From Gnetum montanum (lineage: Eukaryota; Streptophyta; Gnetopsida; Gnetales; Gnetaceae): a stretch of DNA of 64,000 nucleotides. The stretch covers positions 15,234-79,233 of the forward strand of contig MNCI01003401.1 of the NCBI GenBank assembly GCA_015680685.1. The letters are read 5' to 3'. The notes below the pieces were generated by a model. The model ran no database searches. It had not been told where the DNA came from and was given only the letters and a program-made list of their open reading frames with translations. Positions 1 through 11,539 of the stretch are shown here, piece by piece; the first letter of the stretch is position 1; every line of letters begins with the position of its first letter. A program made the translations under genes and the position numbers.

Positions 1-420
1 TAACAAACTTATTGGTTCTCATAGCTTCATTCTTAAGGACATGAGGTACAAATTCACTAAGCTCAAAGAATTTAACATCATATTCAAGTACAACTATACT
101 ATCCTAGGATAGTTTGTAAATTTCTTCTTCTTTAGCTTGTATGTAGCCATTTGAGATGAAACATTCTTTGAAAAATCTTAGAATGTCATCCCACTTAATC
201 TCATCATTTTTCCAAACATGGGATTTATCTTTTGCTACCCATCATTTTTCAAAAATGCCTTAAATTTGATAGGTTACAAGGTGAGTTTTCTCCTCAAATG
301 AATATCTAATAACATAAAAAAAAATTTCTCTACGCCTCTTATCCATTCCAACATCTTAGTTGAATCCTCTAATCCATGGAAAGTAGGGTGACCCAACCAT
401 TGGAATTTTTCCATTAAGTT
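1..420 (-). pseudogene. Ty3/gypsy chromovirus-like gag fragment
   Basis: Read on the minus strand, this stretch gives a capsid-like gag segment. There is a WDDILRFFKECF block, then IQAKEEE, then VVLEYDVKFFELSEFVPHV, which is the arrangement of the Retrotrans_gag family (Trp-rich helix, then xVxEYxxKFxELSxFxPH). An in-frame TAG lies between KLS and DSIVVLEY. The N-terminal part (HPTFHG..KMLEWIRGVEKFF) sits in another frame, so at least one frameshift is present. The copy runs off the left edge of the window. The Met-type primer site and LTR just to the right on the same strand fit a chromovirus (Tekay/Del/IFG7-like) rather than the Athila-like elements elsewhere here. It is a dead remnant. Confidence 0.7.
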
Positions 421-607
421 TTTTCCTTTTTCTTTTCCTTTTTGGTTAAAATGCTTGTTGTTTTTCTCATTGCACTATTCTATCTTTGAAGAAAGAGAAA
501 AAAAAAATTTTGAAAAACTTCCCTAGTACTAGATTCTTCAAGTCCTGAGGTACCATGGGTTCACCTATAAGCCATTTAAAAAGGTCCACAAGTCCTATGT
601 TAGGGAA

Positions 608-624
608 TCTAAGCTTTCATACCA
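608..624 (-). other. Degenerate tRNA-iMet type primer-binding site
   Basis: The minus strand reads TGGTATGAAAGCTTAGA, a two-to-three-base variant of the TGGTATCAGAGC PBS common in plant LTR elements. It lies 3 bases after the presumed LTR end and upstream of the gag remnant at 1-420, as expected. Confidence 0.6.
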
Positions 625-627
625 ACT

Positions 628-1715
628 TGTAACACTTTATTTACCAAGCTTAAGCAAATGAAACATTACATAGATAAAAAGGTTGAAGTAACCCAAAATT
701 AAATGATGCTTATTAAAAACAAAAGTGGATGCCAAAAAAATTAGACAAAGTAATAGATATCCTTAGAAAAACATATAAATAGACAAAAAAATTAGAAACA
801 TTAGAATAACTAATAGCTCATTGCAAGCCAACCTACCTTGTATACTAGCATAACATAGCAAAATCAAAACCTATTGGTTGTAAGAAAATTCATATAAATC
901 ATAAGTGATAATTTCTAGTATAAACACATAGCCAATATTCACGCATGGTACTTTGTGAGCTAGTTGCCAAAAAAAATCTATAACATCATCAAATAACTAT
1001 AGGCATAGTGAAAACATAATTTAAAATTCTATCATTCTCCAAACATAAGTTAAACTTGTTGAAATGTAAATAATAGTCTACACCAATCAAAGGGTGCTAA
1101 ATCACTAAAACAAAGTACATGAGGCACTAACTAAAGAATGCTAAAAATGCTAACTCCAAAAAGTAACTTCACACATGTCATAACAACTCCATAAACCATA
1201 ATAGAAATGCACAATAGTAACATAGTAAAATCTATTTTAGTATTAGCAAATAGGCTCCATCATCATTAGGAACATCCTCATAATTATCATTCACACCTAT
1301 TCATAAAGTAAAACAAGAAAGAAGTTAGTACAAAAGCACTAAATAGGGAAAATATACAAAAATCCCTTACTCGACTCAGAATACAAAGATCATGAATCAG
1401 GTAGCTATATAACATAAGGAGAAAATTATATCCTACATCAAAATCATGTTAGTATCATAAAGTCACCTTTCTTTACAAGGCTCATATCGCAACAATCATC
1501 ATAATCATATCCTACCACCAAGCCAACTACAACATAATGTCAACATGCCACAAAAATAATGATAGTTATAAGTAACAAGTGACATTATCAAAATGGTGAT
1601 TTTGGAATCTTTCATTGTAGAAATCCATACCTTGCTAGATATATCCTCTTAAATACCATAGCATTGTCATGCTCTCTCCAAGGAGATTTACTTTCCCAAA
1701 ATGCAAGGGTGTTAC
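628..1715 (-). mobile_element. Putative 5' LTR of the chromovirus-like remnant
   Basis: The right-hand limit is an estimate. On the minus strand the segment ends in GTGTTACA immediately before the PBS. It probably begins near 1715 with a GGTAACACCC-like start, followed by a TATTTAAG TATA-like box near 1650. No second LTR copy is in the window, so length (about 1.1 kb) and boundaries are inferred from termini only. Confidence 0.4.
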
Positions 1716-3046
1716 CTCATCCATCATAAAGAAAGATTCTTAGAACAAAAGACTTTTTCATAACCATATAAGGAAGATTATGCCCACAATATAAGGATAT
1801 AATCATCCACCACACAATAGAAGAGAAGATAAGGGTAGAACTAAGCATACAAGAATGATCCAAAAGATAGTCCAAAAGGAAAAAATAATAAGTTACTCAC
1901 AAAAAGGTTCAATCACAATGTTAGACAATCCAAACTAGCAGAAATGAGACAACATATTTCAAAATAGGAAAATTGACAAGAAGAATGAATTTGGATATGA
2001 AATGAGGGTTTTTTAAGAGACCACAATCAAACCACAACTAGACTACAATCTACAATGTATGCAAAATTTCAAAATGTAACTAACCATAACCAAACCACAA
2101 CTTGATGAGGTTTACCATGACCTAAGCATGACTTCTAGTCTACTCTTTTTTCTTCCCATGACTTAACTACAATCCACAGTTTCAAGGAATAAACTCAACA
2201 TGACCTGGTCACAACTTGTGGTTGATGGTTCAAGCTCATTATTCTATGAAATCTGGAAACATCCCAATAACAACAGAAAACATTGTATACAGAGTCAAAA
2301 ATAGAGCAAGAGAATTACCATCAAGCTTATGCAAGAATGTCCAAGAAGATAAGAAATTCATAATAATTCAGAAACCCTCCAAATATTGGCAATTAAGATA
2401 TGATCCAAGATTAACAATTCAAAAATCCTCCAACTCCATGAATGAGTGGAAGTAAGATAAGATCTAGAATTATCATAGAAACCCTTCCAAGATGATGAAA
2501 TCATATAGATTCATTATGTAAGAAAAGCATAGAGATGCATTATGTGCAATTAGAATCATCAAAGAAACATCATGCATAGGATAAAGTGTAAATAATTTCA
2601 TGGATGAGCAAGAAGCCCATAAAATTTAGGATCTTAATCTATCATGAATGTAGGAAAAAAATCATCTTGCGCAATAAATCAAGAAACATCAAAATTCATA
2701 TAAGACCTAAAATGCATGATAATTACTAACTAGAATTGTAAGAGAAACCAATATATCCTTCCTACCTCTTAATAGATAAATCTTTGAACAATGGATATGT
2801 TATCGAATAGGTCAAAAGGTTCTTGCTACATAAAGTGCCTATTCAAATATAACTTGATAAGCATTAGATCTAGGTGAGAATCTAAAAAGTCAAAGATATC
2901 TAAACACTTTTTACCAAGGATGATGAATCACTTAAGGTACTAATGTAGTCTCTTCTTCTCATTGTTCTACTAAATATCATCAATGATTGAATGTCAAGGG
3001 AATTCAAGGATGGAGAGGCTTATAAAGACTTCTAAATCCTACTTAC
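1716..3046. other. AT-rich spacer, no gene recognised
   Basis: No coding region is supported. The stretch contains a few CCACAACTAG/CCACAACTTG-like repeats near 2030-2220 and only short stop-limited frames. It is the left flank into which element G inserted (target CTCTA at 3047-3051). Confidence 0.5.
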
Positions 3047-3051
3047 CTCTA

Positions 3052-3894
3052 TGATGAGCGGCAAGTGCCCCCTATGTCCAACCATATGAATCATAAGCAT
3101 TCATCCACAATCTAGTCAAACTCCATTGATGGGAATAGTTGTGGCATCTAGATCGTTATGCCTTAATCATAGTTCGTTGTCTTCCCACTTGGACTAGTGG
3201 TAGCTTTGTCACATATGATTTAGTTGGAAGTGAGGCATATGATTGTTGATGCTGGTTTGACCTTATGCTACTCCTAACAATAATAGAGAAATTAATTATT
3301 TAATCTAATTAACAATAGAAATATAAATGCTAAACTAGCCTACAAGTGATGAGTGTCCATTTCTAGCTTACAGTATATGTCCTAAACCCATGTATCCACT
3401 ACTGGGATTACCAAGCGCTATGCTACAAGGTGAACCAAGCAATAATGTTGTTAGGATTACCTAGTGAAAATGTTTTTACACTCAAAATTGGTCTCACTCA
3501 GTCCACCAATTGATTAACTTGCATGAAATGTAGATATTAACTAAGTACATAAAAATTAAATTGCATGGAGAGTAAATCTAATCTAAGTCAAAGTGTTGCA
3601 ATGAATAAGAATCAATTTCAATCTTATTGTCATTCATAGAATGTTTCCAAGTACATTGTCACTCAAATAAGATGTCATACAACTGACTCAAATCAAAATT
3701 GTGGGCACTCACTAACTATTCTTTAAGACTACATAATAAAACTGCAAAATTCTACCTAGGATTGGAATGAAAAGTTATTCAGATCATGCCCCCAAGTGTT
3801 GTATTTTTAGGTAGGCACGCATCCTGTGATATTGGATATTCAATAATGTAGCATGAGATCCAATATCGGGGCCTAAGCATAATATGATTCATCA
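3052..3894 (-). repeat. 3' LTR of element G
   Basis: It is colinear with 13924-14717, with the shared terminal sequence TGATGAGCGGCAAG (plus strand) and a GATTCATCA end. It carries few copies of the GATATTGG/AATATCGG motif (3826-3870), a reduced form of the U3 array seen in E and F. It also has the paired CTACTGGGATTACCAAG-type repeats at about 3400-3470. Confidence 0.85.
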
Positions 3895-5561
3895 TATCCC
3901 CATGACTAAATGGAAACTCATCCTTGAGTGAACAAAAGAAGAAACAAGTTCTTTACAAAATATTAGGAAGCTATGGTATTATTAACTAACTGTAACTACT
4001 AACTAACTTTGATTACTGCATTATAAAATTTTATTTGAGTGAATGTAGATAAAATGGCAAAGTGACAAAAAGACTAGATAGACATTGAAGATTATAAAAT
4101 TTGTAGAGGGTTTCAAAAAGCCATTGAAAATGATTCTTCTTGTTGCCACTAGCAGTGGCAAACTTCCAACCTTGATTATTATGTTGATGTTTCTCTGGTT
4201 ATGCAGAACATTCTTGAAGGATGGATTGAAATTTCTTCTTAACATCCCATGGATCAAGCAATCATGTGTTGTTTGAGCCATTATCCTATATGTGCTACTA
4301 TTTGTCCGAGGGCATATCCTCTGTTGTCCCTCTCTTGGCTTCATTTTGTGCCTGGTAAAAGATCGTCTTCTTTAGGCATCCCTTTTAGCATCACCTATAG
4401 TCACCAAAGGATCAACATTAGTTTTGATAAATTTTTCTTAATAATTAACCCTTTTCAGATTCCTTAGTTTGTGTTTAAGTAGAAGGTGATGACAACAAGC
4501 TATGCCTAAGGCTATGAGGTAACTAAAATCATCAAGTTGTTCACCTTATTTTGGTCAATTACTATTAGTTACCAAAATGTTCAAAAATAGGATGGTAGAA
4601 AAATTTTCAAAAATCTTAAAAATATTTTAAAGTAGACATCCCTAACCCCCATGACTAATGAGCATAATTCCAAAAGTGCATAAGTTTTTAAACAATTGAA
4701 ATTGAAGGTCTGATTCAGAAGATGGCCAAGAAATATTAATGGATATGGAAATAGAAAAGTAGGAAAATTTACTTGGAATTGATGAGAAGTAGTTCCAAAA
4801 GCATGCATAAATTCAAAGAACCCATCATAGATGTTCTGAAAGATGTGAAGGTTAGTTCAAAGCCATGATCAACAAAAGTTATGCAAGTGGGTCCTCCCCA
4901 AAGTAGGCTTCTACCATAATGCCTTCGCATATCCATTTTTATAAATGTTTATGGACACCTTAGAAGTTAAATGTAGATCATGTCTTTGTTTCAAACAACA
5001 CACAACTACCTTGGTTGGGATGTTTTACTATACTACACAAAACCAAAAGTCTCATAATTGTATGTAGCAGTGGAGTGAATAATGGGATAAGAAATGATTA
5101 CAGAGATAGTGATGTAAGGTACTTAACCATGTCCATAATAGATTCTTGTGTCAAGTATGATTAAAATGACCAACATACCTATTTTTCCAAGTTTTAGACC
5201 AAGCACATACCATTAACAATGACCTCACATGATGTGTTCCTTCCTGCTAACCATCATGAGTCTACAACCAACACAAAGAACAATCATCACTCTAAGAAGA
5301 GAAGAAAAGAGAAGAAGGAAGGAAGGGCCTTAGTTAGAGGGGAGTCTTTAGGCATGGGTAACATGTCTTTCCAACCCCATAGCCAATGCTTGTAGCCCAT
5401 TATTGTGTCTATGGAATGTGCTTTGAATTCCCATTATTTTTTTTGAATTTTATAATTTTATACTTTTTGGATGGGAACCACACCATGTAACGACTTTTAG
5501 CTTCTTTTTATTGGTCAACAACAGAGTGATAATATGTTCTATGAGGAGTCATAAACCACAT
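3895..5561 (-). other. 3' internal region and polypurine tract of element G
   Basis: It lies next to the 3' LTR. On the minus strand it ends in GATGAGTTTCC..TTTAGTCATGGGGATA directly before the LTR, a polypurine tract for plus-strand priming. Conserved blocks shared with A, B, E and F are at 4885-4912 (GTGGGTCCTCCCCA on plus) and 5342-5376 (GGCATGGGTAACATGTCTTTCC). A splice-acceptor-like GACTATAG precedes an ATG at 4391, in the position of the second frame of E and F. The frame after it is short and I do not call a gene. Confidence 0.55.
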
Positions 5562-6477
5562 TGATGAGTGGCGAGGTACGCCTACACTCAACCATATAAA
5601 TACGAGCGTTCACGCACGATCCGGTTGAACTCCATAGACGGACTAGTTGTGGTATCTAGATAGTCACTCATCGATCGTAGTTCACTGTCTTCCCACCTAG
5701 ACTAGTATTTGCTTTGTCACGTATGGTTTAGTCCAAAGTGAGGTGTATGATATGATTTCTATCCTAGTGCTACTCCTAGAGGCAATGGAAGGTAACTTTG
5801 ATTAAGCTAAGAGGGAATGGGATAAGGGAATCTAAGCTAGCCTAAGCATGATGAGCATCCATCCTTAATCATCTGTACACATCTTGGACCTCGTGTACTA
5901 CTGCTGGGATTACCAAGCACATGGCCTAGGTATGCTACTAGGATACCAAGTAGTCACACTTAAATGCTCGTGATTAAGTTGTACTCATTATGCATTAATA
6001 GCATGAAATGTAAATGACAAGAAAGTAAATATTAAATAAAGAAGACAATAAAAAACAATTAAAGTAATTAAGAGTTAAGTGGATGCTGCAATGATGAAGT
6101 AATCTTGATCTTTATTGCCGATCATATGTGCGTCCAAGTACATCACACTCGAATAAAGGTTTCGTACAATTACAATCATCACACTGCAAGCATGCATTAG
6201 GGAAAAAATAGAAATGAACAAAAACTCTACTTTTACACTATTGACTAACTAACTATTACTTACTGCTTTTTTGTGAACCCAAATATGTATTTATAGGCTT
6301 ACACAGGAGTCATGATATCATGTATCCAATATCGTTAGCTAGGCCGCGATATCGCATACCCGATATTGAGGGTTCGATATCGGGGGTTTGATATTGGGGG
6401 TCTGATATCAAGGGTCCAATATTAGGGGTCCGATATCAAGGATCTGATATCAGCACCTGACAAACCATGATTCATCA
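5562..6477 (-). repeat. 3' LTR of element F with GATATC array
   Basis: It pairs with 10666-11534. Its U3 part (6310-6460) holds about ten GATATC or GATATT/AATATC motifs spaced roughly 13-17 bp (GATATCAAGGGTCC-like units). A TATTTATAGG box on plus (TATA box on minus) lies near 6288, followed by a conserved R/U5 with TTTATTCGAGTGTGA and AATAAAGA. Confidence 0.85.
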
Positions 6478-6520
6478 TACCTCCATGGTTGAATCACAAC
6501 TCGTCCTCGAGTCAAACAAA
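6478..6520 (-). other. Polypurine tract and pre-PPT block of element F
   Basis: The minus strand reads CTCGAGGACGAGTTGTGATTC then AACCATGGAGGTA directly before the TGATGAATC LTR start. The CTCGAGGATGAG block is repeated at the same place in A, B and G. Confidence 0.6.
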
Positions 6521-6666
6521 ATGAGAACAAGTTCAATTAATTACATAGTGGGTAGGTATGGGATTATTGACTAACTAGGAATTTATTTATGCCGCAGTGG
6601 AGAATTGAACACAAAAAAATTGGGACACTAACATAGAATTACAAAAAGATAAAATTTTGTTGGAAC

Positions 6667-7068
6667 TCATGTGGTTCCTGGTGGTGGTGGCTCCTTCATG
6701 AATGCCTTTCCTTTGTCCTGCACTCTAGGCTTCTGAGATTGATACTGTTGAAGAAGCAACATCCGTGCTGATGTTCCAATGTTTGATGGAGTTGGCACTT
6801 CCCATGGACATGGTAGCTACGGGAACACTTAATTAGCCTTGACATGTCATGCCACAAATAGCCATCATTCCTCTTCATAGGCTCGGGCCCTGACCTCTCC
6901 ACCTTTTTCTTGGCCATATTGTGCAGTGACAAGAGTTCCCTGATAGATGCTAAATGATTATGCCTCCTACTCTACGTGTTCTACATGAGGTCCTTGGCCT
7001 TTACCTCCCCCCGAGCGTTCAGTTGTACCTTGAGAAGGTCCTCCTTATTGTCCTCTTTTAGGGGTCAT
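6667..7068 (-). pseudogene. Second short frame of element F after gag (decayed, unknown)
   Basis: A minus-strand frame of 133 codons starts with an ATG directly after TTTGTGTGATTATAG, which looks like a plant splice acceptor. It opens MTPKRGQ, is rich in Gly/Gln at first and ends PPPPGTT. It contains several stop codons. Element E has the homologous start at 63676 (MAPKRGQQGG) behind an identical acceptor-like sequence. The position downstream of gag/pol resembles that of the spliced env-like frame in Athila elements, but I see no membrane segment or known domain. It may equally be non-coding sequence conserved for other reasons. Confidence 0.35.
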
Positions 7069-8480
7069 CTATAATCACACAAAGATCAATTATTAGTAAG
7101 TTTATTTAAAGAAGTTCAATTATTTCATACCTTACTCATTGCCTTTAATAAATGTTGAATTCTTTGCTTAGTGTGATTTTAGAGTTAGAAAAGTTTTCAA
7201 GGAAGTTGCCCTAAAATTTTAATGTTGAACCTAATTCATTTAGGTAACACATAAAAGGACATGTAATGGTTTTGAGGAATGTTTGATAAAATGATGATAA
7301 AGGAAAAAATAGATTTGGCAATGAAGTACTCGGAGGGTATAAAATGATGTGATGGTGTGCGAAAAGTGCAAATTACAAAAGTTATGCAAGTGGGTCCTCC
7401 CTAGAGTAGGTTCCTACCTATGATGCCCTTACGTAACCACACTTGAAAATGTTCGTAGGCACTAAAAGGATTAAATGAAATCCACACCAATTTCACAAAA
7501 CACACACATGTAGATACCACTACGATGAGGTATGAATTCTATGCCACATAAGACACAAGTTATAAATACTTAGATAGTGAGGTGAAACGAATGGTAGAAG
7601 GGATTGCAGAGATTGGGACATGAGGTAACTGACCCAGGGCACAATGAATCCTGAGTGTATGGCATGATTAGTGTGTCATTAGCCTGTCGCTCCAAAATCA
7701 AGATCAAGTCCATACCTTCGATCAGTGACATCGCATTGTTTGATCCAATGATGAACAACCATAAGAGCACCATGACAACAAGGTGTATGATCACTTGGCA
7801 TTTTGTCCAAGGGAGGAGTGATTTAGAATTTCTCTACGACACATGTTTTTGTTTTGTTTGTTTTTTTTTTCTTGCTTTTTAACTGCTTTGGCACTTTGTT
7901 ATTTCCAACAGTGAACCAGAGAAGCTGCCAACTTTCAAGCATGGATGCATGTCTTTCCAATGGGACCCCTAGAACAACATTGGATTGCTTTATTGAGTGC
8001 CTTTTATTACTCTTACTTCCATTTTTCGTTAGATCTACAAGGATCTTAGTACAACTAGGCTACATGATAGCACCTATAGATGTCACCAAAAAGAATCCAC
8101 AAGTTCCCTTGATGTCACACCCTGGCCATTCCCTCTTAGTCCATTCTTTTTCACTCTAGGCATAATGAACACAAAATTACTTTAAGTTTTAGTGATGTCA
8201 AGAATATCGCTGTACCCAGAGTAGAACCTCTTATTAATAGAATGGGTGGGTGGATGTTGTGGACTCACTGTCAAAATAGTTAATTACCTAAGACTTGATA
8301 ACATAGACAACACCTCAACCAATGAGTCACATGAGTGTTTTATTCATAGATGAGATTACCCATAAGAAGATAAAAAATAAAATAATAAATAAAAAGATAA
8401 AACAGAAAATTGAAAGATGAAAAATTGGAAAACAAAAAAATTGTAAAACTAAAGAAAAAGAAAAGGAAAAAAATTTATTA
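7069..8480 (-). other. Non-coding 3' internal region of element F
   Basis: There is no convincing coding frame. Three blocks are shared in order with A, B, E and G: 8091-8125 (on plus AAGTTCCCTTGATGTCACACC), 7932-7964 (CATGGATGCATGTCTTTCC) and 7386-7412 (CAAGTGGGTCCTCCC). It includes an A-rich stretch at 8365-8480. Confidence 0.5.
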
Positions 8481-10532
8481 ATTTTGCTTGTTCTAATGGA
8501 GGATATCCCCCATAACCAAAATTTTGAGCATGGCTAGAATTAATAAATGTAAATGCAAATCCATGCATGTGGGAAATATTGGAGTCTGTTCATATCCAAA
8601 CCACTGCATGTCTTTTGATTTGGTGGCTAGAATATACCCAAATTGGGGTTCACACACTTGATTAAAGTAAGCATAGTGGGGCAATTTATAAGATGTGGTT
8701 AATTGATAAGGAGTTGACCCACTACGGAACCTGTGATCATAAGATGGTATGCAAGGATCAATATGCCTCCCTACGTCGCTATATTCATTGGGCTATATGG
8801 TTGTTGGAGCATTGATTGGTGGTCCTTTTAAGGTAATAGGAGAAGTTGAGTTCGAGGAGAGAGATGCACCACAATGTTGAACTTATACTGAGTTGGAGGA
8901 TGCAATGGTTTTGGAACTGTGTTGTCTCTTTCTACAGTCATGCCTAAAGAAAGGATGCTTTCGATATTGTGGAGGACCTTCACTGTGGTTGACAATAGTA
9001 GCATAAGTAATGTTCATGGGTCAATGTTGTGGTGAAAATCCTTTTGGCACAACTGGTGGCAATGTGGAAGGAGGTGGATGATGAGAATATTGAGGGCGAG
9101 GAGAAGTGTAAGGAACATAGGGTGGTGATCTTGTTAGAGAGGATATGGGCTGATAGTACTCAGAAGAATGATAACAATGCAGTGGAATGGAAGATGTTGA
9201 CCCAGTCGAGGAAACAGGATGTTGGACATAACAAGCGCTTGGGTTCGGATGGTATGAAGGGTATGACCAGTTTGAAGGTGGCCTCCCCCACGACTGGGGT
9301 TTTTGCCACTGTGATTAAACATGGTATTTTTGTATGAACTCTGGATGTAACATTCTTTCCTAATGCTCATATAAATGTGACAAGACTGGGCATTGGCCTT
9401 TAGAGTGATCGTACAAGAAAACATTACATTGATACATATGATTAGCAGTTGAGTTCTTATCTTTATCCTCTTCAACCCTTCATTCTAATTGTCTAAGGAT
9501 GTTCTATCATGCTTCGTGGTTCATCATGGTTTTTCCTCTAATAGTGTTGCCATATTCTCCACATTTTTCATGTATCCATTTCATCATCTTCATGATCTTT
9601 GCCTCAATTTCATCTAGTGATTGTAGTATTGGCAAATATTATTCCACCTCCTTCAGGTGAGTTGATTTCTCCTTTTCATGATCATGGACCTTTGCTATTT
9701 CAAGATTTTGATCTTGTTGAGAACTTTCAACATTCTCCCATGTAGCCATTTCTCCTTCTTCTTTTGCTACCCGTTTGATAAGCTCTTGGAATTGGTGGGT
9801 TCGTAGCTCATATAGTTGACTTGGGGCATACATTCCTAGGGTCTCCCTTGTTTCATTATGGAGCCCATCTATGATGTGATACATTAGCCTTTCCTTGGAT
9901 AATCCATGGCCTAGGCAATTGTTTAATAATGCATAATATATTTCTAAGGCCATGTCCAAGGGTTCATGCTATCCTTGTTTCCACTCTTGGATTCATCTCC
10001 TCAAGGATGACACTCTTCCATAAGTTTAACACCTTTTAGTGAAGAGTTCTACCATTGTCAACTAATGTTAAATTGATTTTGGTTTTAAAGACCTATACCA
10101 TTCGTTTGCTTGGCCAACGAGTGTCGTAGGGAAGATCTTAAGTTTTTTCCATCCATTATCAATATTGTTCCATACACAAGCATCATGGAAGGCTTGTAAA
10201 TGATGTTGCAGATCTAAATCATAGCCTTCTGAAAACTTGGAAAAGTTGTTTAAATCAAGCCTGGGTAGATAGCTTTCCTTGCAATGCCTGTGGGATATTC
10301 GAATAGCCTCTTGTATATGCATTAGGCTCTTAGTGACCAACAGGGGTTCATCGTCACTAGGTAGGTTATAAATTTGTGAGTTGGGATGATGTTGTCTTTG
10401 TTTATGTACATAGGAGACCCCTGCATTAGATTGAGTACTCCACACTGCGTCTTCATCATCGTATAATTCGTTGGTTCTCCAATGAATTGCCTTACTAGTT
10501 GTTGCATTATCATAGTCTTGAGAGAGAGACAT
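8481..10532 (-). pseudogene. gag relic of element F
   Basis: It starts at an ATG at 10532 (MSLSQDYDNATTSK), 113 bp beyond the PBS. The capsid-like core includes LPRLDLNNFSKF..GYDLDLQHHLQAFHDACVWNNIDN and WYRSLKPK, then a helical stretch (ELRTHQFQELIKRVAKEEGE). The nucleocapsid knuckle near 9395-9440 is damaged: the C-x2-C-x3-H-x4-C pattern of the family here reads CNVFLYDHSKGQC, with the second Cys replaced by Phe. A proline/serine/tyrosine-rich tail ends with GYGGYPP near 8490. Compared with element E it lacks about 60 residues of the N-terminal linker. Several stops and frameshifts break the frame. Gag would form the virus-like particle in the cytoplasm; this copy cannot make it whole. Confidence 0.75.
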
Positions 10533-10645
10533 TGTTGTGAATCATGTGTGACTTGATTGAAATTAATTTCTTTTGAAAAAGATATATTGTTAATACTTTG
10601 TTACATCGATTTTGGATGATGTAACTAATCTAAATAACTAGCACC

Positions 10646-10664
10646 GTCCCCTTCAACGGCACTA
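10646..10664 (-). other. Primer-binding site of element F
   Basis: The minus strand reads TAGTGCCGTTGAAGGGGAC one base after the LTR, a variant of the TGGCGCCGTTGCCGGGGAC site complementary to plant tRNA-Asp. Confidence 0.7.
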
Positions 10665-10665
10665 A

Positions 10666-11534
10666 TGATGATTGGTGAGGTACCCCTACCCTCAACCATA
10701 CGAATCTGGTCGAACTTTGTAGATGGACTAGTTGTGGTATCTAGATAGTTACTCATTGATCAGAGTTCACTGTCTTCCCACCTAAACTAGTATTTTCTTT
10801 GTCACATATGGTTTAGTCCAAAGTGAGGTGTATGATATGATTTCTATCCTAGTGCTACTCCTAGAGGCAATGGAAGGTAACTCTGATTAAGCTAAGATGG
10901 AATGGGAGAAGAGAATCTAAGCTAGCCTAAGTGAGATAAGCATCCATCCTTAAACATCTGTACACATCTTGGACCTCATGTACTACTACTGGGATTACCA
11001 AGCGCATGGCCTAGGTATGCTACTGGGATACCAAGTAGTCACAGTTAAATGCCTGTGATTAAGTCATACTCATTCCGCATTAACAACATGAAATGTAAAT
11101 GATAAGAAAGTAAATATTAACTAAAGAAGATAGTAAATAATAATTAAAGTAATTAAGAGTTAAGTGGATGTTGCAATGATGAAGTAATCTCGGTCTTTAT
11201 TTCCAGTCATGTGCACGTCCAAGTACGTCACACTTGAATAAAGGTTCCGTACAATTACAATCATCACACTGTAGACATGTACTAGGGAAAGAATAGAAAT
11301 GAACAAAAACCCTACTTCTACACTACTGAATAACTAACTCTTACTTACAGATTTCCTATGTGCCCATATGTGTATTTATAGGCTTGCACAGGAGTCATGA
11401 TATCATGTATCTAATATTGTTAGCCAGGCCACGATATTGTGTACCCGATATCGGGGGTCTAATATCAAGGGTCCGATATCAAGGGTCTAATATCAAGGGT
11501 CCGATATCAACACCTAACAAACCATGATTCATCA
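10666..11534 (-). repeat. 5' LTR of element F
   Basis: It pairs with 5562-6477. The GATATC array lies at 11398-11512, and there is a TATTTATAGG (plus) TATA box near 11376. Paired TACTGGGATTACCAAG / TACTGGGATACCAAG repeats are at 10987-11036. It has about 47 bp fewer than its partner, mainly in the U3 array and near the LTR end (10680-10710). Confidence 0.85.
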
Positions 11535-11539
11535 CACAT

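Larger units (their letters stand above)
5562..11534 (-). mobile_element. Element F: gag-only Ty3/gypsy retrotransposon nested in G
   Basis: LTRs at 5562-6477 and 10666-11534 are flanked by perfect CACAT duplications (5557-5561 and 11535-11539), so this is a clean insertion into the 3' region of element G. The 4.19-kb interior holds, in minus-strand order, a PBS, a gag relic (10532 to about 8481), a conserved non-coding region, a possible second short frame and a polypurine tract. No pol domain is present, and the spacing matches sister element E, so the lack of pol is a family trait and not a deletion in one copy. This is the arrangement called TR-GAG in other plants. Confidence 0.9.

Noticed and set aside
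4021-4344. 107-codon minus-strand frame in element G
   Set aside because: It overlaps the non-coding 3' region, has no motif, and is not conserved as a frame in sister elements.
6310-6460. CRISPR-like array
   Set aside because: The GATATC units are short, variable, lack spacers, and lie in an LTR of a plant element; no cas genes.
10322-10513. 63-codon frame overlapping the gag of F
   Set aside because: It is a shadow of the gag frame at 10068-10532.
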